Origin: CAZINM01 sp964540605
GTDB taxonomy: Bacteria > Patescibacteriota > Dojkabacteria > SC72 > JAHDCA01
Direction: 5' to 3'
Assembly (NCBI GenBank): GCA_964540605.1
Contig: CAZINM010000036.1
Coordinates: 1-10,576 of the forward strand
DNA: 10,576 nucleotides
In this document: in pieces, positions 6,644-10,576 of the stretch
Layout: every line of letters begins with the position of its first letter
Position numbering within the stretch: the stretch's first letter is position 1
The notes under the pieces: generated by a model
What the model saw: the letters and a program-made list of their open reading frames with translations, nothing else
The model's database searches: none
Told to the model about the DNA's origin: nothing
Translations under genes and position numbers: made by a program

Positions 6644-7285
6644 ATGGCACTTGCCCAATTGAATAAAAGGCCAAAAGATCTTGGAAAACTTGTTGTAGTA
6701 GGAGGTCCGGGAGGATCTGGATCTTCAACAATAGCAAGAATGCTCGCTCTTCATTTACAACTACATTATGTGTATGGTGGAGCTTTTATGCGTGAATATG
6801 CTGAACAGTATGGATATGCCTCTGTTGCGGAATTCATTAAGTCTGATGAATTCAAAGAGAAACGGAATGAATACGATAAAATTATTGATTCTAAACTTAT
6901 AAAAGCAAGTGGATGGAAAGATGTTTTGATAGATAGTAAGGTTTTTGCTGCTATAGCTACCAATCTGCAGATCAAATGTTCTGTCAAAATATGGCTTGAT
7001 GCACCTTTACATACAAGGATAAGACGAACACTACATAAGGAGAAGAAAATCTTATTAGATAAAAGACTTCCGACATATTCAGAGATCTATAAATTAACAG
7101 AAATTAGACTTCGTGATAGATACTTTCAAGATAAGGCTAGATATAAGGAACTTTATGGAATTGATTATGGTCGGCCTGAAAAGTATAATGATATTGTAAT
7201 TGACACATCTCCATATAATGAAGGTCAAACAATGGAGATAATCTTAAAAATGATAAAAGATGGCAAATATTTTGGATCAAACTAA
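6644..7285 (+). CDS. Cytidylate-kinase-like nucleoside monophosphate kinase
   Basis: This 213-residue P-loop protein resembles the archaeal-type cytidylate kinases (Cytidylate_kin2-like), which phosphorylate CMP/dCMP with ATP. Visible features: the P-loop GGPGGSGSST at 20-29 directly after a beta strand; a helical NMP-binding region at about 50-90; the strand KIWLDAP at 115-121 that usually precedes the arginine pair (here RIRR at 125-128); a LID segment with R155 and RDR at 157-159; and YGIDYGRPEKYNDIVIDTS at 171-189, typical of CMP kinases. The invariant P-loop lysine is replaced by serine; archaeal homologues often have threonine there, so activity may be retained. The ATG at 6644 is chosen over the TTG six bases upstream. 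It heads an operon and overlaps the next gene by 26 bases. Confidence 0.8.
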   Translation: MALAQLNKRPKDLGKLVVVGGPGGSGSSTIARMLALHLQLHYVYGGAFMREYAEQYGYASVAEFIKSDEFKEKRNEYDKIIDSKLIKASGWKDVLIDSKVFAAIATNLQIKCSVKIWLDAPLHTRIRRTLHKEKKILLDKRLPTYSEIYKLTEIRLRDRYFQDKARYKELYGIDYGRPEKYNDIVIDTSPYNEGQTMEIILKMIKDGKYFGSN

Positions 7286-7709
7286 AAATTCGACAAGTAA
7301 TACTACTCCACCGCAAAATGACGACAAACCAATGACGTATAATTCAATAACGAGTGGAATAACTTCTGATGTACCTACAGATCGATCAAATCCTGATAAA
7401 TATTTTGGAAATAAGTTGTCAGTTCAACAAAAAACTACTCAACCTATAAACCCACAAAATGTTACTAATATTATGCCTAGTCCACCGATAGCTGTAAGTC
7501 CAAAAGTAGATCCAAATCAGCAAAGTAGTTCAAGTAGTACCCAAGGTGATGAATTGTTAACTGACAAAGAGTATCCAGAAGATCTAGATTCTCAGTGGAC
7601 CAAATGGAAATGTATGAAGTGCGGCTATGTTTATGAGGGTATAAAACCTTTATATAAGTGTCCTCGCTGTCAGAATGATGATCCTGATAAGTTTGATGAT
7701 CCTTACTAA
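7260..7709 (+). CDS. Disordered protein with C-terminal rubrerythrin-type rubredoxin domain
   Basis: Residues 1-110 of 149 are rich in Asn, Ser, Thr, Pro and Gln with few hydrophobic clusters, so this part is probably disordered; it has no signal peptide. The C-terminal 35 residues form a short rubredoxin-like metal site, WKCMKCGYVYEGIKP then CPRC, with ligands C118, C121, C134 and C137. The 12-residue gap between the cysteine pairs is that of the rubredoxin-like tail of rubrerythrin, not of free-standing rubredoxin. Such sites bind Fe in electron transfer or Zn as a structural knuckle. There is no diiron ferritin-like domain, so this is not a rubrerythrin. The gene starts 26 bases inside the kinase gene and ends 5 bases before the HAD gene. 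Its role is unknown; redox partner or zinc scaffold are both possible. Confidence 0.75.
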   Translation: MANILDQTKNSTSNTTPPQNDDKPMTYNSITSGITSDVPTDRSNPDKYFGNKLSVQQKTTQPINPQNVTNIMPSPPIAVSPKVDPNQQSSSSSTQGDELLTDKEYPEDLDSQWTKWKCMKCGYVYEGIKPLYKCPRCQNDDPDKFDDPY

Positions 7710-7714
7710 ATAAT

Positions 7715-8437
7715 ATGACTTCAGATCTAATTGCTTTAAAAGATCAGCTTGTGAATGCTGATCTGCTAATTTTCGATTTTGACGGAACCTTAGTTGATCT
7801 TGAAGGGTTAAATTATTCTTCATTAAAAAAGGTCGTATCGGACCATCTCAACGAAGAGGTTGATCTATCAATGTATAGAGATATATTTGCTGGAACGAAA
7901 TCAACTGTAGGAATAGAAAAGATATTTCAAGAAATTTCAAAGGATCGCAATATAGATATTGAAGGTTACGATTATTATTTACTATCTGAAGAGTTCCGTG
8001 AGCATAAGAGAGAGGCATTATTAGATAGCCCTTCTAAATTTTCAAAATTAGTCGGAAGAGCCGACACCTTTGTACCTATGATGAAAGAAAAAGGGAAATT
8101 AATTAGTGTTGTTTCCGCTTCGGCAAAAGAGTTCATCGAAAGATTACTGCATCATTACAATATATTAAGTTACTTCGATCACATTGTGGCTAGCGAGGAT
8201 GTAGTTCTTCCTAAACCACATCCAGAACCTTACGAAAAGGCTTTATCTTATTTCAAGATCAATAGACGGAATGTCGTTGCTTTTGAAGATTCCAGAAATG
8301 GTATCAGATCAGCAAAAGCTGCTGGTTTATATACTGTGGGTATTTTATGTAAGGGTTGGAATGATGATTATGTATATGATCTAGCTGATGTTGTTGTCGA
8401 TGACTATTCAACATGCATAGAGGTCTTAAATCGTTGA
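7715..8437 (+). CDS. HAD-superfamily phosphatase, beta-phosphoglucomutase-like
   Basis: The 240-residue protein carries all four HAD motifs: I, DFDGTLVD at 21-28 with nucleophile D21 and acid/base D23; II, VVSAS at 132-136 with S134; III, K167 in LPKPHPEPY; and IV, FEDSRNGIRSA at 190-200 with metal ligand D192. A helical cap inserted after motif I (about 32-110) makes it subfamily I, together with beta-phosphoglucomutase and phosphoglycolate phosphatase. Both leaving-group hydrolysis and sugar-phosphate mutase chemistry are possible; the substrate cannot be read from sequence. Sitting behind a nucleotide kinase, a nucleotide or sugar phosphate is reasonable. It is the last gene of the operon, ends in TGA, and converges on tRNA-Leu 40 bases away with no obvious terminator between. 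Confidence 0.88.
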   Translation: MTSDLIALKDQLVNADLLIFDFDGTLVDLEGLNYSSLKKVVSDHLNEEVDLSMYRDIFAGTKSTVGIEKIFQEISKDRNIDIEGYDYYLLSEEFREHKREALLDSPSKFSKLVGRADTFVPMMKEKGKLISVVSASAKEFIERLLHHYNILSYFDHIVASEDVVLPKPHPEPYEKALSYFKINRRNVVAFEDSRNGIRSAKAAGLYTVGILCKGWNDDYVYDLADVVVDDYSTCIEVLNR

Positions 8438-8477
8438 GTGAATGTGATATATATTTCAGATTGTGAATTGTCGTAAG

Positions 8478-8561
8478 TGCCGAGGGCGGGAATCGAACCC
8501 GCACGCTATTGCTAGCACAGGATTTTAAGTCCTGCGTGTCTGCCTGTTCCACCACCCCGGC
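8478..8561 (-). tRNA. tRNA-Leu (anticodon UAA)
   Basis: The 84-base class II tRNA folds cleanly on the minus strand: acceptor GCCGGGG/CCTCGGC with one G-T pair, discriminator A, anticodon stem CAGGA/TCCTG with loop CTTAAAA (anticodon TAA), a variable arm with stem GCTA/TAGC, and a T-arm GCGGG TTCGAAT CCCGC. The 3' CCA is not encoded; the following bases read CTT. It reads UUA and, with wobble, UUG codons. Confidence 0.97.
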
Positions 8562-8610
8562 ATAAATAGATACAGCTGATCTGCTTTTAACAGAATTGCT
8601 ATACCCCAAG

Positions 8611-8639
8611 ATTTTATCAACAGATAAGCTAATACGCAA
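8611..8639 (-). promoter_or_regulatory. Possible promoter for tRNA-Leu
   Basis: On the minus strand TTGCGT (8639-8634), a 17-base spacer and TAAAAT (8616-8611, five of six matches) lie about 50 bases upstream of the tRNA. It sits just beyond the stop of the upstream small gene, so the tRNA could also be reached by read-through from there. Confidence 0.35.
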
Positions 8640-8657
8640 GGAATGATTATTTTTTAA

Positions 8658-9035
8658 TTAGAGATATTTCTCTCTTTCTTCAAAATTCTCATGATGTTTA
8701 GGATATATCTTCTCATTACTTGTATCATGTTTAATGCCACACCAATATAACTCTGTCCTGGCAGCAATTTCTTGTATATATAATATATATCCATTTACAT
8801 AACCACAATAAACACAATTTATCTTTTGTATTATGTTGAGCTTTTTTAGTTTGTGCCTATCAATAGTGATATATCTCCACCTTTCAACATAAGGTATATC
8901 GCAAAGTTTAAAACATACTCTGTGATAGATCTCAACGACAAGATCAGTTAGAAGTATTGGAAAAAGGATCGAATAAACAAAAGGCATAACGAGAATATGC
9001 CTTATATGATAATTTTTCTTTTTTTGAAACTCCAT
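8658..9035 (-). CDS. Small conserved cysteine-containing membrane-associated protein, function unknown
   Basis: The 125-residue protein begins MEFQKKKNYHIRHI. The open frame extends 48 codons further upstream, but those codons cross the tRNA-Cys gene and are rejected; the ATG at 9035 is preceded by AGGT about 10 bases away. A hydrophobic segment at about 13-36 could be a single membrane helix. The remainder has a cysteine/histidine pattern likely to bind metal: C41, C45, C74, C77 (CVYCGY), C99 and H103 in YWCGIKH. The string NCVYCGY.NG...EIAARTE.YWC.IKH resembles an uncharacterised family that I recall from proteobacteria and other bacteria, where YWCPIKH is usual. The tail (105-125) is charged and may be flexible. 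It lies between two tRNA genes and may share the tRNA-Cys transcript. I cannot assign a biochemical function. Confidence 0.75.
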   Translation of the reverse strand: MEFQKKKNYHIRHILVMPFVYSILFPILLTDLVVEIYHRVCFKLCDIPYVERWRYITIDRHKLKKLNIIQKINCVYCGYVNGYILYIQEIAARTELYWCGIKHDTSNEKIYPKHHENFEEREKYL

Positions 9036-9067
9036 TAATGTTGACCTAATAATATAAGTAATAAAAA

Positions 9068-9144
9068 TGGAGGTGATGGCGGGATTCGAACCCGCGCGTA
9101 GGAGTTTTGCAGACTCCCGCCTTAACCAACTTGGCCACATCACC
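9068..9144 (-). tRNA. tRNA-Cys (anticodon GCA), CCA encoded
   Basis: On the minus strand the gene folds as acceptor GGTGATG/CATCACC (seven perfect pairs), discriminator T as usual for tRNA-Cys, anticodon stem GGAGT/ACTCC around loop CTGCAAA (anticodon GCA), and T-arm GCGGG TTCGAAT CCCGC. The mature body is 9071-9144 and the 3' CCA is encoded at 9070-9068. Its 5' half and upstream flank are duplicated at 9271-9347. Confidence 0.97.
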
Positions 9145-9185
9145 GTGTGTAATAAATTGTAAAAGGTCGAATGTGGCAAGATAGC
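9109..9185. repeat. 77-bp perfect direct repeat, copy 1 (tRNA-Cys 5' half plus upstream flank)
   Basis: This copy spans tRNA-Cys from its first base to the second anticodon base (9144-9109 on the minus strand) plus 41 bases upstream of the gene. It is identical to 9271-9347 over all 77 bases, with an offset of 162. Identity stops abruptly at both ends. Confidence 0.97.
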
Positions 9186-9270
9186 AAAACTCCGTTTTGG
9201 CAGTTTGGAAGGAATATGCCAAACTGCACTCTGGCGTTATCCAATCGCTTCGCTCTTGGAACGCGCAGTA
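9186..9270. other. GC-rich spacer between the tRNA-Cys repeats, with a strong hairpin
   Basis: The 85-base spacer is about 48% G+C, well above its surroundings. It holds a perfect 9-bp inverted repeat (GCAGTTTGG at 9200-9208, CCAAACTGC at 9219-9227, 10-base loop). A second imperfect one is built from CGTT-CCAA and TTGG-AACG, at about 9234-9262. The bases GCAAAACTCC at 9184-9193 are the exact inverse of tRNA-Cys 9101-9110. The right end, TTGGAACGCGCAGTA, weakly resembles the tRNA T-arm side (TTCGAACCCGCGCGTA), as if a second 3' half had decayed here. Confidence 0.6.
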
Positions 9271-9306
9271 GCAGACTCCCGCCTTAACCAACTTGGCCAC
9301 ATCACC
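9271..9306 (-). pseudogene. Partial tRNA-Cys (5' half only)
   Basis: Thirty-six bases identical to the 5' half of tRNA-Cys, covering acceptor strand, D-arm and the anticodon stem up to G34-C35, after which the sequence diverges. The 3' acceptor strand, the anticodon-stem partner and a proper T-arm are missing, so it cannot fold as a tRNA. It would be transcribed ahead of the intact tRNA from the promoter at 9401-9409. Confidence 0.85.
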
Positions 9307-9347
9307 GTGTGTAATAAATTGTAAAAGGTCGAATGTGGCAAGATAGC
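9271..9347. repeat. 77-bp perfect direct repeat, copy 2
   Basis: Identical to 9109-9185. It contains the partial tRNA-Cys and the 41 bases that precede the intact gene, including a TACAAT -10-like hexamer on the minus strand, so any tRNA promoter within the flank is also duplicated. Confidence 0.97.
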
Positions 9348-9400
9348 TAATAACCAAACAGAAAACGATCTAGACCACATTGCCACTAAATACTGTCGCT

Positions 9401-9409
9401 ATTATAACA
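9401..9409 (-). promoter_or_regulatory. Extended -10 promoter reading toward tRNA-Cys
   Basis: The minus strand reads TGTTATAAT: a perfect TATAAT with TG at the extended -10 position, directly after a run of nine T. No good -35 box is present. The start would be near 9394, about 90 bases upstream of the partial tRNA and 250 upstream of the intact tRNA-Cys. The rest of 9348-9521, between pyruvate kinase and the repeat, holds nothing else that I can name. The T-run has no convincing hairpin in front of it, so I do not call a terminator. Confidence 0.5.
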
Positions 9410-9521
9410 AAAAAAAACTGAAAGCGAACTGTAAACATAATTAAACAATACTTGTATCGAATCAGCAAATTTGGGGATAAATATCTTTCCTTGATCAGGT
9501 AAAAATGTAAGCAAGAATAAA

Positions 9522-10576
9522 CTAAACTGACAACATATCTTTAACATTAACGATCTCAATGATCGAGTTTGTTTTTTTGTTTGCGATCCCACTACCAGAC
9601 AAAATTAACACCTTATCATCTAATTCAAGCCACCCTTTTCCATAAATTGTTTCTACTGCTTGTTGTACAGCTTCATCTCTATCATTTTTGATATTTGGTA
9701 TATAGTATCCTGTAACTCCTCTAACTAATTGATGTTGTCTGATCAATTTAGGATCTGAGGATATACTCCAGATTGGAATATTTAGTCTATGTCTTGCTAA
9801 AGAGAGCACACTTCTTCCTGATCTTGAGAATACGATCACACCCTTGATGTTCAATTCATTAGAAAGTGAATATATATGTTTACATAAAGTGTCAGTAATA
9901 TCGTCAGCGTCTGTATCACCTGTAATTACTTGGGGTATCATGTAAGGTTCAACCTCATTAGCAATCTCAGCCATTGTTTTTACTGATTCAAAAGGATATT
10001 TTCCTGTTGAAGTTTCTGCAGATAACATTAATGCATCGGTTCCGTCCATGACTGCGTTTGCAACATCACTTACCTCTGCACGGGTTGGTCTTTTTGTTTC
10101 TTTCATCGTTTCAAGCATTTGTGTTGCGACGATAACGGGTTTACCAACCATCCTGCATTTGTAAATGAATTTTTTCTGAAGTATTGGTACTTGCTCTTGT
10201 GGAATTTCTACACCAAGATCTCCCCTAGCGATCATTACCCCATCAACAACTTTGAGTATCTCATCAAAGTTATCCACACCCTCTTTATCTTCGATCTTTG
10301 CTATCAATTTGGTGTTAGTTACACCCATGGCTTCTCTTACAAGTCTAACATCATCGACACTTCTAATGAATGATGCTGATAAATAATCGAAGTCATTTTG
10401 TACAGCATATTTTATGTCATCAATATCTTTTTGGCTTAAGTTTGGGAAAGATAGATGAATACCGGGTATGTTGACAGTTTTTCTTGTTTTAAGATTACCA
10501 CCATCTATCACTTCGCATATAACTTTATGCTCTTTAATATCAGAGACCCTTAATTCAATATTTCCATCGTCTAGGA
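9522..10576 (-). CDS. pyk: Pyruvate kinase, N-terminus beyond the right edge
   Basis: Pyruvate kinase transfers phosphate from phosphoenolpyruvate to ADP in the last step of glycolysis. About 350 residues are visible; the frame stays open to base 10576 with typical upstream sequence (LDDGNIELRV), so roughly the first 120 residues are missing and the internal GTG at 10511 is not the start. Within the part read from that GTG, motifs include the catalytic-lysine strand LIAKIEDKEG, the metal-binding VMIARGDLGVEIP, VIVATQMLETM, and RPTRAEVSDVANAVMDGTDA, all from the TIM barrel. A complete C-terminal domain follows (GVIVFSRSGRS, then VLILSGSGI near the end). No additional PEP-utiliser domain is present. 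It ends at TAG about 170 bases before the tRNA-Cys repeat. In a reduced genome it is likely a main source of ATP. Confidence 0.95.
   Translation of the reverse strand, partial: LDDGNIELRVSDIKEHKVICEVIDGGNLKTRKTVNIPGIHLSFPNLSQKDIDDIKYAVQNDFDYLSASFIRSVDDVRLVREAMGVTNTKLIAKIEDKEGVDNFDEILKVVDGVMIARGDLGVEIPQEQVPILQKKFIYKCRMVGKPVIVATQMLETMKETKRPTRAEVSDVANAVMDGTDALMLSAETSTGKYPFESVKTMAEIANEVEPYMIPQVITGDTDADDITDTLCKHIYSLSNELNIKGVIVFSRSGRSVLSLARHRLNIPIWSISSDPKLIRQHQLVRGVTGYYIPNIKNDRDEAVQQAVETIYGKGWLELDDKVLILSGSGIANKKTNSIIEIVNVKDMLSV

Noticed and set aside
8304..8639. Minus-strand open frame across tRNA-Leu
   Set aside because: It overlaps the HAD gene antisense and contains the translated tRNA; no protein-like features.
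9036..9179. N-terminal 48-codon extension of the small cysteine-containing protein
   Set aside because: It runs through the intact tRNA-Cys gene; the ATG at 9035 gives a sensible N-terminus just after the tRNA.
9230..9265. Integron attC-like site in the spacer (GTTATCC / GGAACG)
   Set aside because: The core GTTRRRY sequence is not matched and there is no integrase or cassette gene in the window.
9046..9357. Minus-strand open frame of about 100 codons with an internally repeated peptide
   Set aside because: It is a translation of tRNA-Cys, its partial copy and the flanking repeats; the repeated peptide (containing GDVAKLVKAGVC) is the usual false protein produced from a tRNA gene.
9401..9430. 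Run of nine T (minus strand) as an intrinsic terminator of pyruvate kinase
   Set aside because: I could not find a stable GC-rich hairpin immediately before the T-run.
9386..9592. 68-codon minus-strand frame downstream of pyruvate kinase
   Set aside because: It overlaps the pyruvate kinase end in another frame, has no family resemblance, and covers the promoter and T-run.
1..10576. CRISPR array or transposase
   Set aside because: No regularly spaced short repeats and no transposase, integrase or cas-like frame were found on either strand.

Overview
The window looks like a piece of a small, AT-rich bacterial chromosome (roughly one third G+C by eye) from a reduced-genome lineage. Candidate Phyla Radiation / Patescibacteria is my best guess, possibly Dojkabacteria-like, but that rests on gene content and style and not on a marker gene. 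TGA ends at least two genes (the PLP enzyme and the HAD protein), so the UGA-recoded Gracilibacteria/Absconditabacteria are excluded. Genes are tightly packed, several overlap, and almost none of the starts is preceded by a recognisable Shine-Dalgarno sequence.

Left part (1-1420): a minus-strand pair, a threonine-synthase-like PLP enzyme (199-1194) followed by the start of an unidentified protein that runs off the left edge (1-230). This pair is divergent from a 56-residue LysW-like zinc protein (1250-1420) that is easily missed because of its size. LysW proteins carry amino-acid intermediates on their C-terminus in lysine/arginine biosynthesis. Here the usual C-terminal motif is absent and the neighbours are not the usual lysine genes, so this is the best candidate in the window for an undescribed carrier-protein pathway.

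Middle part (1497-6541, all minus strand): ftsW and murG overlap by 26 bases and supply peptidoglycan polymerisation and lipid II synthesis. Downstream of them is a ClpC/ClpE-type AAA+ unfoldase with its own promoter. A CIRCE-like HrcA operator overlaps the -35 box of that promoter, so the gene is probably heat-shock regulated. The unfoldase has an N-terminal four-cysteine zinc finger and two ATPase domains, but I cannot find the ClpP-docking tripeptide.

Plus-strand operon (6644-8437): a cytidylate-kinase-like enzyme, a protein with a long disordered N-terminus and a rubrerythrin-type rubredoxin domain, and a HAD phosphatase of the beta-phosphoglucomutase type. They overlap or are spaced by a few bases.

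Right part (8478-10576, minus strand): pyruvate kinase (N-terminus beyond the right edge), a promoter, a duplicated 5' half of a tRNA-Cys gene, the intact tRNA-Cys(GCA), a small conserved cysteine-rich membrane-associated protein of unknown function, and tRNA-Leu(UAA). The duplication is a perfect 77-bp direct repeat. It ends inside the anticodon and flanks an 85-bp, relatively GC-rich spacer that contains a strong hairpin. I see no convincing intrinsic terminator, mobile-element gene or CRISPR array.
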